Shown here: positions 36,440-48,300 of the stretch, in pieces
Numbering within the stretch: position 1 is the first letter of the stretch
Layout: each line of letters starts with the position of its first letter
Source of the DNA: Alisma plantago-aquatica
Taxonomy: Eukaryota; Streptophyta; Magnoliopsida; Alismatales; Alismataceae
Length of the DNA stretch: 64,000 nucleotides
Assembly: GCA_963693085.1 (NCBI GenBank)
Contig: OY856409.1
Location: forward strand, 521,613,803 to 521,677,802
Direction: 5' to 3'
Translations under genes and position numbers: made by a program
Notes under the pieces: model-generated
Seen by the model: only the letters and a program-made list of their open reading frames with translations
Told to the model about the DNA's origin: nothing
Database searches by the model: none

Positions 36440-37400
36440 AAAGTGCATACAACTTTGCATATCCTCCTATGACTCTAGTTGGACTCCTCAATACATGATG
36501 ATGATGATGTAAAACCTCATGAAGGATGTATCTCTCTTCAACATCTTATGAATCTAACTCTCCATATACTATACCACTGCTACCTCTTATGAAACATATT
36601 CTTCCAATGAACCTCAATTGCATCTATCATCTTATTTGTATAAGGATGTTCTAAGAATGGATACACTGTACTCAACTCTGGCAGCAAGACTAACTTTTAC
36701 ACTATTTTTCCAACAAGTCATTAGATAGGATAAGGCTTAATGTACCTTGTATCAAGCTTACCATTCTTCCAAAACCTTATAAACCCCCTTCTAAGGTGAA
36801 CTTTTTAGATAAACATAGTACCCGACTCTTGTGATTTCTAGCATAAGACTTTTACTAATCATGGGCTACTTTCAGCTATATCTTGATAGTATATATATTT
36901 TTAATCATCTATTGCACCAACTATGATCCCAAACAATGATACACTCTTGACACATATCAACATATAGGCAATCTACATTGCCTACCATACAAGATTTATA
37001 CGGTTCCATGTATATAATCCTATGATATTTTTTCATAAGTAAACTCTATCAAACTCAAATATATATCCTATGTACCAAGGAACTAAAGCACACACACGTG
37101 CACTCAAACTGAACTTTTGTATTTGGATACCCAAAACTCATGCATATGGTCCTAAAACCTACTCCTAAATGAAGTTCCTCTATCTAACATTAGAGTGAAT
37201 ACGCATTCCTTGTTGATAGAATATCTCATTCACATAGATCTGAGCAAACTTCTCACCTGAGTAGGTAGTTTTGTTTGGTATAAAGTATGTTGAGTTTAAG
37301 ATACTATCAACAACCATATCTAGAGAATCATATCTTTGGATGTCTTGGGTAGACCAACCATTAAATACATAGTAATATGAACCCATTTCCACTCAGTGAT
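36440..37400 (-). pseudogene. Gypsy integrase, decayed
   Basis: On the minus strand the open piece at 37180-37392 keeps the gypsy integrase pattern YDSLDMVVDSILNSTYFIP followed by TTYSGEKFAQIYVNEI, a form of the catalytic core around the first Asp. Its N-terminal neighbour lies at higher coordinates (37400-37830, worn zinc-finger region); the C-terminal part runs down to the polypurine tract near 36400 with many stops. Integrase inserts the element's DNA into the chromosome. It belongs to the same remnant as the RNase H and RT pieces to its right. Confidence 0.72.
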
Positions 37401-37819
37401 AGGAAATTTTTAACACTATTATAGGTTTTTGATGCTTCACATTCACCTACTAACAAACACAACACTTGGTTACAAAATCATTGATATATCGCTAGATCCC
37501 TACCCACCAATACATATACTTTCGATTTTTGTACATCTCGATATTTCTAGGTTGCATAGCATACATAAAAAAATGTGCCTCTTACAACACCATATCCCTC
37601 AAACTTCCTTCATTGAAAACACAAAACCTACCATGGAAACAAATAGAATCATCATCTAACTCATGGAAACCTTCATGCCTTACATTATTCCATCCATCCT
37701 TTGAGAATCTTTGATATGATATGCCAATGTTAGCTTGATCTACAATTGTTCCAACAAGCTTCTCAACAAATATACTTCCATATGTAAATTCATTTTTTGA
37801 AAGTATACGAACATGTATA

Positions 37820-38062
37820 TCATTCTGCAAGCCATAGAGTATGGTTGTCCTTGACTATTAACAAAGACGAAGATGACTTCCTACTCATACAATCTGTTAC
37901 AACATTTACCTTTCTAGGGTGATAATTCATGGTAAATTCATAATCCTTGATCAACTCCAAAGTATCATCTGCCTCATATTCAACTCCTTGTGCATAAGTA
38001 TGTACTTGAGTATCATGTAATTTGTGGTCTAGAAATTCTCTCCAAAAAGGTAGCGCCTTCAC
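37820..38062 (-). pseudogene. Gypsy RNase H end
   Basis: Eighty codons open on the minus strand contain LELIKDYEFTMNYHPRKVNV, then VTDCMSRKS. This is the end of the gypsy RNase H domain (usual form YHPGKANVVADALSRK). An Ala-to-Thr and Ala-to-Cys drift in the last block and the flanking stops show decay. Confidence 0.82.
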
Positions 38063-38099
38063 ATCTTCAAAACCAAAATGGTAGCCTCTAACTCCAAAT

Positions 38100-39110
38100 A
38101 ATGTGTTGGATAGTTATCCTCATGATTATTGGGATTTCTAGAATCATAAGATATCACATTCTTATCATGCATCTATACAACCTAAACACTCTTCTTGAAG
38201 CATACTGAAGATGATGTAGCCTTTCCCTATCTCTAGTAGAACTGATACTAGCATCAAGGTGGATCTCTTCTTCAACAACTGAAAACAACATTGACACTCC
38301 TCATTCTAGATGAAAGGCACACCATTTTAGTTAATTTAGTCAATGAGATGTGACATGGATTTAGAACTAAAGATCTTGATGAATCATCTATAGTTACCAA
38401 CTAAATCAAGGAAACTTAAAATGTTATTTGTATTTTTGGATGTTCGCACTACAGAACTGACTTTATTTTCAGAATCTTTATAAAAATCCCCTTCCTAAAT
38501 ATGACTTGACCAAGAAACATTACTTCAATCAGCGAAAACTCATACATAGTGAACTTCACATACAACTGATGATGCATCAACAACTATAAAGGTAGGTGAA
38601 GGTGTTATTAATGCTGATTTGTATCCATAGAGTAGTTCAAGATATCATCTATGAACACCAACAAAGACTTATATAGTACTTCTTGAACACTTGTTTCATT
38701 ATATCGATGAAAATTTTGAGTGCATTAGTTAGGCCGAACAACATAACCACAAACTCATAATGTTAATACCTAGTCTTGAAGGTTGTCTTAGGAATGTCAT
38801 CCACCTTGTTTATCAATTAATGACATCTCTAATATTAGGTCTATCTTTGAAAAATTTGTAAATTCCTTAAATTAATAAAATATACCGTCCATCCTCAATA
38901 AAGGACACTTCTTATGTAACTATGTTCAACTTTGAGCAAACTATGCACAACCCTCATAGATCCATCCTTCTTAATCACAAACTAGTCAGGATCACCCAAG
39001 GTGATATACTTATTTTTATGAACCCTTTTTGCAGCTCTTGAAGATGCATATTCTACCCAATAATATCTATCACATTCATCCTATACAATGTTTGAGATTT
39101 AGGATGAGAA
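38100..39110 (-). pseudogene. Gypsy reverse transcriptase, decayed
   Basis: The minus-strand translation is broken into short pieces but follows RT order from high to low coordinates: a YRM piece and a LQELQKGFI piece (about 39020-39080), the basic KKDGS-like strand (about 38960), and MLFGLTNALKIFIDIMKQVF (about 38690-38745), the usual MPFGLTNAP block. The YVDD-equivalent region follows around 38650 with a frameshift. Gag and protease are missing upstream. The remnant ends beside a primer binding site at 39126-39138. Confidence 0.72.
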
Positions 39111-39125
39111 CATGTACCTTATTTT

Positions 39126-39138
39126 GGCTCTGATACCA
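39126..39138 (-). other. Primer binding site (minus strand)
   Basis: GGCTCTGATACCA is the reverse complement of TGGTATCAGAGCC, the initiator Met-tRNA primer site. It lies four bases from the LTR at 39143, so that LTR is a 5' LTR of a minus-strand gypsy element. Confidence 0.88.
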
Positions 39139-39142
39139 TTAT

Positions 39143-42100
39143 TGTAACACCCCTCCCTAGGGTTACATACATAACCAGCGGAAGCACAACCTAATCCCCA
39201 ACATTATCCATAATGTGGGGTACTTGGCATTTCAGGGAGGGATTATCACAATCATGACATACATTGCAAAAATATAGTTTAAATAAACCATCACAGGATC
39301 AAAATTACAATTTCTCATTCTCAAATCTTAACAAAGTTTACATGTGCATACATATGGAAAAAGGAAAAAGATCTATAAACTGGGTATGATTGGCACCCCA
39401 CCAAAGCTCTTCTCCTTGTAGGTCCTTGAGCTAGGGTTTCCTCCTTAGGTGGACTTACCTCCTTAGCTAGCTTCCAACCTATGGGAATCATGCCCCCAAC
39501 CATGCATCAAACAAATGGTAAGTGGATTGAACATGTTATAATATAAGAAAACTTGAAAACTGAAAATAAGCATTATCATTAAACATTGAACATTGAAAAG
39601 ACATGCATTTTCTTTTAGATCAATTTCTTTTATCTTAACCTATATAAGTGTCCTCGGGTTTGCACAAATGTGCCTCTTCTCTTATGCACTGAAGTGCCTC
39701 TTAGGTTGCACCGAGGTGCCTCTTCTCTTATGCACCGAAGTGCCTCTTCTCTTATGAGGAACTTATATAAGTTTCATTTTTATCATTCTCTTTCTCTTAA
39801 TGCTCTTATCTCTACTTTAAACTTTATTGGTAACAATTATCATTATGGTTCATGAAGGTGATATCATACATCATAAGAAACTCAAAATATAATAATCTTA
39901 CTGACTTTAATAATTAGAAACAGTAAATAACCTAAACATGATATTCATTGAAATTCATACTTGCATAATAATTCAAAACCAGATAATTATATGTTCAATT
40001 GCATGGACCACTTACTTTTTAACTTGGAGAGTGAATTCTCTCTCTTCCTAGGTTGGGTAAAACCCTAATCACATCCTGGATCAGAGAAACCCTAATTATC
40101 CTGTTTGCAAAAAATCTCACATTATTATACATTTTATTCACCAAATAAAACCCTAAATTCCATTTCCTATAAAACCGAAGTTTCAAAATCAGACTCTGAA
40201 AACCACATATTTGGATTCCTCATGAAAAACCATTTCTAAAACATATTTTTGTGTATTTTTCTGAGCATCGAGCAATTTACTATGAATTTCCAAATAATCA
40301 GCCAATCATAAATCAGGAAAAAGCCACATTTGCTTATTGGGCCTGAGTCCTGAGTTGGACCAATCAGGTTTGGCCAACTCAGCAACGAGGCTTGCCACTG
40401 AGGACTTGTGATCAAGGCAAGGAGGACAGGTGAAAACCTAAAAATACCCTTGTAGGTGAAATGCGTCGATTAGAAAAGAATGACCCTCTTGGTCATATTG
40501 CGACCTAAAACGTTCCCAAGCTGCTCCCTCGCGATCTATGGCTTGAGCCATGGTCTGGAGCTGAAAGCTCCTTGATCTGTTGTAAAATGGGGGAAGTTTG
40601 CAGGGAAATAAAGGCTACTAGTTCTTAGTACCCAGGCGAAGCCATCAGGCTAAAATTCTGGCCATGAGATGAACTGGAGCTTCAAGTAGTTGCTCTAGTC
40701 ATGGACCTGTAAAGGGCAAGACGGCGATGCCGATCTATCGAGGAGAGTGAGAGAAAGGGACAAAACCCTGAAGATAGATTCGTGGAGGCGAGATGTGGAT
40801 GAGGGAAAAGTTGAATGAGGCAAAAGCAGCCGAGAAGGGCCATGGGGCGAGAAATAGATGTCGGCGGCTCGGAACAGGGGCGGCAGCCAAGTACTGGAAT
40901 CCAACGAGGAATCACCCGCCAAAGCCATAAAAGCACTCCTGGAGGTGCGTCGAAGTCCCAGGAGGTGAGAGGTGGCTCGAGGGACCACTGGCTAAGGTCG
41001 GAGGCAAGATACCAAACCAAGGCCAAGCACAAGGTTGCAGGTTGCTATAGGACCCACCGATTGGGGCGATGTCAAGGCAAACTGAGAAAGACAAAACGTA
41101 GCTTAGGTGCCGAGGATGCTTACCGCGCTCACTATCGAGCCGAGGTGGACCGAGGAGGCTAGGCGAACTCACGATTGTCAGAGAAGGTACCTCGAGTAGG
41201 TTAGGGAGTTCGAGAGCGCCACTAATCAAATTGGAGGTGGAGGAGAGAAGGACGGAGGCTGACGGTCCTTTTGGTAGCCTGTTCGGACAGAGGGGAAGGC
41301 TAGGGTGGCGGCTGCGTAAGATGGCGGGGAGAACAGTCATGAGCCCTAAAGGGCATTTACTATATACTCCACGAGAGCCTATGAGCAAGGGCTCGTTTGG
41401 TACACAAGAGAGTGATGAATCTAGAGCCGCAAAAATCTCGTGAAACCGATAACTGAAGAGGGAGAAATCAATCGAGGAATAAAACGGGTTGTAGGCGTAT
41501 GACTTGCCTAAAATGTCGGAGGTAGAAGATAACACGCACGCCGTTGGATCTTGATCCAATAGTTGCCGCATACTCGCATGAGAAAATAAATCAAAAGTAA
41601 CGCGTGACAGGGAAATAAATCCCGAAACCATAGGGAATTGAGTGCATTAAAAGCAAACTCTAATCAAACTATATTCAAAACTTTCCTAATTTAATTGGAG
41701 GGTCAAACAAACTCCAAATGAGTCCAAATTTGGACCATTGACTAATTAAAGGGTCAAGAATAATTCTAGACAATTAGATTTAAGTTTCCTCCATGTTTGG
41801 TCCACGTTTTCTATTTTCATTTCTTATCTTAATTTAAGTGTACAAACTAATTAAATAACTAAGGGGAAACTTTCCTTTGTGGATTTTTACACCAAAATTC
41901 GAGATAAACAATATTTGTCTCTTTCAAAATCATTCCACACCTCTTTATTGCCTTCTTGTGTACTTTATTTGGAGGAGAGAGAAAATGAACATTAGAGGTT
42001 TTATTTTGAAATATATAAAAAGGAAAGGCATACTTGTTGTCCAAGTGATTTAGATTTCGAATTTCTTTATTCTTCCTCTTCCTCTTTCTCTTTCTCTTTC

Positions 42101-42339
42101 TCTTTCATTCCTTTTTGACTTATTTAATAAATGGAAAACATATTACTATTATTACACAACTATTTGCAACACATTAATGTAAACGAAATTTATTTGGAGC
42201 CCTTTCTTATTTCTCTTTGTATTAAAATCCTAGAAATAAAACTAATTTGGACAAATTGCATTAAGACCCTTAACAAAATATTATTTGAAGAAAACCACAA
42301 AAAAGGTTTTATTTTACTCCTGAAAATAGGGATGTTACA
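39143..42339 (-). mobile_element. Long Ty3-gypsy 5' LTR (3.2 kb), minus orientation
   Basis: On the + strand it runs from TGTAACACCC to GGGATGTTACA and is adjacent to a minus-strand primer site. Its length is typical of the long-LTR chromovirus type (Tekay/Del-like). A GC-richer section at about 40660-41600 contains open frames on both strands, the longest being 239 codons at 40912-41631. A segment near 41545 (ATCCAATAGTTGC and flank) has a counterpart on the opposite strand in the LTR at 56569, near 57705, so the two LTR families are related. A second copy of this LTR was not found. Confidence 0.72.
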
Positions 42340-42911
42340 GGCATGAAATTCCTCTGTGTTTTTCCGGTCTGACCCCTCACTTCCTAGTTCATTTTCATTT
42401 TTTGCCAGGGGCATAATCGTCTTTGCCCATTTTTTTGTTTACTTGATCATGAGCCATTGACCGAGCTTTGACCTACTGAAATGGTGGCCTCTGATTGGAC
42501 CAAGTCAATAGGGATGGGCCCACTCTCTCTCTATTCCTCTCTTACAATTTGATTTCTTACTTGGCTTTTTGGATTTTTCTGATTAGTCGAGCTTTAAAAA
42601 TTCATAACTAATTATCTACTTATCCAAAAATTACAAATAAATAGTCATTGGATTCAGAAAAATAAGAGATATCTTATGGTGTTAGTTTTGTCTCATAAAC
42701 CCAATGTTAAAAATATGTGATTTTGATGGATTAATCTAAATAAGTAATAATTTGCACAATTCATAACAAAATATTTAAAAGCTAGAAAAATGTAATAAAA
42801 TATGTTTTGAACTCAAAAAAAGATAATATAAAACATGGCATGGTTTTAATAATCTAATTCACTAATATCAAAAAGGCAATTTTTAGGGTTTTAAATAATT
42901 AATGAAAATAT
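42340..42911 (+). mobile_element. Fragment of gypsy 5' LTR, left of the Sirevirus insertion
   Basis: This segment matches 58265-58826 of the 3' LTR at about nine bases in ten. An example is GTTTACTTGATCATGAGCCA (near 42438) against the same words with CGTGAGCC (near 58357). Sequence left of 42340 is a different LTR, so the first 1.7 kb of this LTR is missing. The fragment continues at 53799. Confidence 0.82.
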
Positions 42912-44482
42912 TGAAAGATCTAGAGGGGGGTGAATAAAGATTTTTGATAATTTAAAGTTAATTAAAATGCTCAACCAAAGAAGAAGGATGAAACAAGGAA
43001 GATACTTGTATTTAGAGTGGTTCCAACCTTTGAATACAAAGGTTGTTAGTCCACTACCCAATTGTTTTTAATTGGGATTTTGAAAGCGATTATTTTTATT
43101 ATTACCTCACAAGGATGTTACATAAAATACATCACCTTCCTTGAAGTAGACTTTCCCTAGAAGTAGCCTCAATTCTCCTTGTGGCAACCTTCTTTGAAGT
43201 AACTTCAATCGCTTGTAGTAGCCTTCTCCTCATAGAAGTAACTCCACCACCTTGAGATAGCCTTCCTTTAGAAGTAGCTCCAACCACCATTGAAGTAGCC
43301 TTCCTTGAAGTAATCTCAAGCTCCTCTCGAAGCAACCTTCTCCAACAAGAACTAGCTTCACCTGTGCTCCCTCAAGTAGCCTCCAAGATCTTAGAGTAGC
43401 CAAGGAGAAATTACAACTTATACCTGTAAAGGGGGATTGGAAGAAGGGAATACAACAATGAAGCACAATGCCTTGATCCTATATCAAGCGTTAGAATCTC
43501 CTATCCACTTAAGATGAACGTGGCTATGTGTGGTGGCTAGGAGATTGTATCTATAGGACACCTTCTAGAGCGCAAGGCGGAAGATAACAAGTGAATCTTA
43601 GCTTTATTGCTCTTAATAATGAATTCTCAAGCGTAGCTTGGTGCTTTAGGTGTCCTAAGACCTCTCCTATTTATAGGAATGATTTAAAAGTGTCTAGGGA
43701 CATTCTAGGGGGTGTCTAGAGTGTTCTTAGTGATTAACTAGCCGTTAGGTGTACATTAGTTGGCTAGCAATTTCTAATTTGTTTGTGCTTGAAAAGAACA
43801 ATCCAGAACCCTACTCAGTCGACAATTTGGTCGAACGAACTATGCCTCAGTCAAGATCTTCTTCGACAGAGCCTGGGTTTAAGGAAAAAGTATTGCAACA
43901 TCTATTTTCAAATCCCAACTACCAACCACTCAGTCTAACAGTCACAAGCTTTAGAGTGAAGCTTACTCGGTCAAGATTATTTTTGACCTAAGACTATTTT
44001 CGAGCACAATTGTGTAAGTTGTTGAACAATGCTCTCAAGTTCAACCAAGGTAGTTTTCAGTTGATAAGAAATTTGACCAAGTGTGTATCAGTCGACAAGT
44101 TCTTCGACCGAGGGTGTCCCTATTTTAGACTTTTGAATCACCTACTAAGTGTATGTTACAATGTGTGTTGGTGACTCTAACTTTGGGGGGAAATCTATCT
44201 AAGGGTTATAAGTGGGTAGGGGAGATCTAACGCTTGATTTACATGATGTCTAAGTACTTGTACATTATATTTTTGTACATGTGTTTACATTTGAGTACAA
44301 TCATGAACATTTATACAGTTAAGCATATTTGATCTTCAATTTGCATTGATCTTCATCTTCCCACTAAGTAGGATTTCCTTATTCCTTTGAACCCTGAAAT
44401 ACTCAAATAATATGTTAGATCTAGAAGTTTGAAATGTTTGTCATTGTCAAAATAAAGGGTATATTTATATCCAATTTAGCCA
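42912..44482 (-). mobile_element. Sirevirus 3' LTR (left copy)
   Basis: On the + strand it runs from TGAAAGATCTAGAGG to TTTAGCCA. The right copy (52263-53798) has the same ends and matches at about nine bases in ten by eye. It contains a TATA box on the minus strand (CCTATAAATAGG at 43666-43677), a series of GAAGTAGC-type short repeats at about 43130-43400, and paired GTCGAC/TCGACCGA words at 43820-44115. The flanks AATAT (42907-42911) and AATAG (overlapping the right end) may be a worn 5-bp duplication. Confidence 0.88.
43130..43400. repeat. Short tandem repeat inside the Sirevirus LTR
   Basis: Units of roughly 35-40 bp built from GAAGTAGCCTTCC and CTCCTTGAAGTAAC words repeat about seven times. 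The other LTR carries the same array at about 52485-52750, so it belongs to the element. ORFs here read as Leu/Gln/Gly repeats and are artefacts. Confidence 0.8.
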
Positions 44483-44483
44483 A

Positions 44484-44775
44484 CTATCTCCCCCTTTTTG
44501 AATATGACAAACATTTATAAAATATAATCAAAATGATTTAAATGAGATGAGTTTCATACCTAAGATTTACCTGAGATGAAGAACATATTATTGTTTTCAT
44601 AGCATGTGTGTAATTATTCCTAAGAGATATGGAACATAGTATCCATCTCTTAAGGAATATATCAACAATTAATGTTAATCTAAGAGAACGTGAAACTCAT
44701 ATATTGTTTTATATTATTTCTCCCCCTTTTTCATTTAAAAAAGATAGCCATACAAATTTTTTACTCCCCCTCAAT
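44484..44775 (-). other. Multiple polypurine tracts of the Sirevirus
   Basis: On the minus strand three similar tracts precede the 3' LTR. CAAAAAGGGGGAGATAG at 44484-44500 touches the LTR, AAAAAGGGGGAGA lies at about 44719-44732, and TTGAGGGGGAGTAA at about 44761-44774. Repeated polypurine tracts in this position are a known mark of the Sirevirus lineage of Ty1-copia. Confidence 0.75.
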
Positions 44776-44958
44776 ATGATACACAAGATGCAAAACAAAG
44801 TGATATAAAATGTCCAATGAAAGCCACAAGATAGATTTTACTGACATGATCAAGTGAACACAAACAAGCTCGATTACATTCATAGCAACATAAGATAACA
44901 TCATAGACTTCACTAGAAATAATTACATAAATGGCACCACTCACTACATAGGATAACA

Positions 44959-46317
44959 TCATTGGAAGGATTGCAAGATCACATTAACCTCAGGATCTTT
45001 CCCAAGAAATGGAGCATCACCATAGTACTTCACAAGTGATTTCCAATCAAGTGCACCTGTCTTAGTAAGAGCATATGCCTCCAGAAATGTAGGTACCCTA
45101 TCAAACCTGAAGTGGGAAACAATGTCCTGGAGTTTCATGGGTGAGTATTGAGTATGGGAAAGATCATGCGAAGGTGGTTGTGGGATTTGGGTGTATTGGA
45201 TTGAAGGGTTAAAAGGATAGAGACTCCCGAGATAGACTGTATATGGGTATGTGTCAGGAACATTAAGAGACAAGGCTTGCATTCTTTGATTAAGATAGGT
45301 CATGGCATGATGATTGTAATCTAATTGTCTCCCAAGGTGAAAGGTATCCCCTTTGAGATAACACACATCATTGACAATATTTTCTATGGAGTATCTAGGA
45401 GGAATAAGAGGTGGAGGATTGGCTTCAGTGGATGTCTCTCCTTCGGTCCTAGCCCTTTTGTATCCAAATTCAAGGCCCATCTTATCTATAGTGTGTTCGG
45501 TGAGTTTTTGAGGATGCCTATCACACTTGTAGTTGAGATCCTCTAGGTTTTTGTCAAGGCAAAATTGAATGATTTGACACACAAAATCAACATAGGGAGG
45601 ATTTCCACAGAATTCAAACATGTTGGATAGGATAATGCGAATGAAATTGACGGGGATACTCTCTAGGATAGCATAGATTAGATACATCCTAAATTGTGGG
45701 ATTTTAGTTTTATTTGCTCTAGGGTAGATGTTGTGGGAAATAATGGGGTTTACTACTCTAGATTCAGGGGTGAGAGATGTATCAGAGTAGGTTCCCCTAT
45801 TCTCATGACATGAATTATTAGAAAGGAAGATGGCCCTTTTTACATCTCCTAAGGTAATGGTGTTATCATTTGGATAAAGGGTTTCTGGTGGTTAAGTCTA
45901 TGAAACCTCCATATTCCTCCTCATCTATATCTAACATTTTGAGGATGTTTTTGAAAAAAAATAGAATCCTAACCCATCAACCATGGAAGTGAAAGAGAAG
46001 GGATTATTGGAGTCCCTAGTAAGATTAGTGTAGAACTCATTTACGGCTTGGGTGGACCAAAAATGAAAGGATGGTTCAAGAAACTTCATCAACTTTTGCA
46101 CCTTGAAGAGCTAGGGGAGGTCAAGGAGCATGATGATGTCATTGGTGTCCACTGGGCATCGAGGAAGAGGGGTCTTTGAGGTGAACTTGAGGTAGCGTTC
46201 TCGAGCAGCAATGTCGTTGAAGGTGATGTCATTGATGATGCTTAAGGCTGGAGTGACCTATCTTCCCTTCCTTACCGCTACTTGTTTCTTCCCGTCGCAC
46301 GCTAAAGATGAATCCAT
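44959..46317 (-). pseudogene. Extra ORF downstream of pol (envelope-like position), broken
   Basis: A minus-strand reading region starts at an ATG at 46317. Its first part contains NDIIMLLDLP and AVNEFYTNLTRDS, a pattern seen in plant retrotransposon accessory proteins. After in-frame stops and a frameshift, a 242-codon piece (44959-45687) is open. The second part has no convincing signal peptide; short hydrophobic stretches lie only near its start, and a Pro/Tyr-rich tail follows. Several Sirevirus elements carry an 'envelope-like' gene between pol and the 3' LTR, and the position fits exactly. Whether such proteins act as envelopes is unproven. The gene is non-functional here. Confidence 0.6.
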
Positions 46318-46897
46318 CTTGAACAAGTGGAGGTGGAAGAAGAACTAGGGATGGTGGTACAAAAGTATTTTTGAAGAATATCTCTAAAGATCACTAGAGA
46401 GGAGGTGGAGAAGAGAACAAGTGAAGTGTGAGTAGAATGGGCAGATTGGGGTCCTTTTTTATAGAAAATCACTGACCTGCTCGGTCGACCTTTTTGTCGA
46501 ATGAGAGCCGAACGTCAGTCTACTGACACTGCTCGTAATGGCTAGTTCATTTGACTGTTGCAATTTGAAAAAAATGACGGTTAGTTGGAGGATGAAGTCG
46601 AAAATTTACTCAAACAAGAGCCTTTTTTGCAAAAAAAAATTTGGTTCGTGAAATTTTTAGAGGAAAATTGGTTCAAAAATGCCTTGCCGACCGAGGGTTC
46701 CACCGAGTGGAACTCGGTCGACAATTTTGTCGATCGAGAGTCATCTCGGTCCAAAATATGTTCGGCCGAACAAGGGTCTGTGAGTAGTTTTGGTGAATTG
46801 TTTTGAGCTTGTTTATGTACTTGTGCATGATAATAAATTATTGTGACTAATCAAAGAAACATTACTAGAATCTTGTGAAATAAAAATAACATGAAAT

Positions 46898-48300
46898 TCA
46901 ATTAGAATTTTGGGCACATATATCAAAGAATACATCTTCTAAGGGAGTAATAAGTAACATCTTTCTAATATATTGAAATTGATCAAGAGGAAGAGGTTTG
47001 GTAAAGATATCCACTAATTGCTCTTTAGTATCAACATGATGGAGACATATATTATTTTTAGAAATATGATATCTTAAAAAATGATGTTTGATTTCAATAT
47101 GCTTGACACGACTATGTAAACAAGATTATGGGCCAAGTTTGTAGCACTAGTATTATCACAAAAAATTGGCATAGAGGAGAATGCAAAGCCATAGTCATTC
47201 AAAACCTGTTGCATATAGAGTACTTGATCACAAAATGATCTAGCATCCACATATTCGAGTTTAGCAGTGGATAGGGCAACTGTGTTTCGTTTCTTACTAA
47301 ACTAAGATACTAAGGCTCTACCTAGTAATAAGCAACCACCACTTGTGCTCTTATGATCAAGTCGACAACCAGCGTAATCAACATCATTGTAAGCTTTTAG
47401 GTCTAGCGATTGTCTCTTAGGATACCACAAACCATAGTTGATAGTACCATCAAGATATCTTAAAATCTTTTTGACAGCTTGAAAATGAGAATGCATTGGT
47501 TTTGATTGAAATCTAGCGCAAAGCCCAATGGAAAACATGATATTCGGTCTAGAAGCGGCTAAATATAGAAAACTACCAATCATGGTCCTATACAAGGAAT
47601 CATCAATGAGTTCACCATCTTCATCCTTGTCAATTTTAGTAGAGGTAGCCATGGGAGTGGTAGCATGTTTGCAATTTTCCATGCCCAATCATTTTAAGAG
47701 TTCTTTGGTGTATTTCTCTTGGCTTAGAAAAATTCCAATAGGCATTTGTTTTATTTATAAAGTAAGCAAAAATGTTAATTCTCCCATGAGACTCATTTTA
47801 AACTCTTTTTCCATATCACTAAATTGATTACATAAGGAATAATTTAAAGAACCAAAAATAATGTCATCAATTATATTTGGACAACAAGAAAATCGGATTC
47901 GTAAGTTTTGAATAATAGTGTAGAATCTGATTTTCCAATCGAAAAGCCATCATCAAATCGGTAATTTTTAAGTCTTTCATACCAGTTACGTGGTGCTTGT
48001 TTAAGACCATATAGATCTTTCTTAAGTTTATATACATGTGATCAATTTTATCAAGAATATCAAAGCCAGGTGGTCAAGCAACATATACCTCCTCTTCTAT
48101 AATTCCATTTAGGAAGGCACTTTTTACATCCATTTGGAATAGTTTGATGACTTTGTGGGCTGCTAGAGCCAATAATATTCTAATAGCCTCAAGTCTAGCC
48201 ATGGGAGCATAGGTTTCATCAAAATCTAATCCTTCTTGTTGGTTATATCCTTGATCTACCAACCTACCTTTGTTTCTAACTACTTCCCCGACTTCATTAA
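46898..48300 (-). pseudogene. Sirevirus RT and RNase H, broken
   Basis: In minus-strand order: the RT start (GYNQQEGLDFDETYAPMARL, about 48190-48250), VIKLFQMDVKSAFLNG (about 48105-48150), a GLKQAPRNWYE-like block (about 47995), a frameshifted stretch, then a 128-codon open piece (47302-47688) with the MIGSFLYLAASRPNIMFSI connection and DYAGCRLDHKSTSGG. RNase H ends near 46940 with DIFTKPLP; the stop is at 46898-46900. A stop follows the YVA of the early RT block, so the polyprotein cannot be made whole. Confidence 0.88.

Noticed and set aside
40912..41631. 239-codon ORF as a protein gene
   Set aside because: It lies wholly inside a gypsy LTR in GC-rich sequence, has overlapping ORFs on the other strand and no recognisable domain.
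43130..43400. CRISPR-like regular repeat
   Set aside because: The units are directly adjacent and degenerate, without unique spacers, and they lie inside a plant LTR.
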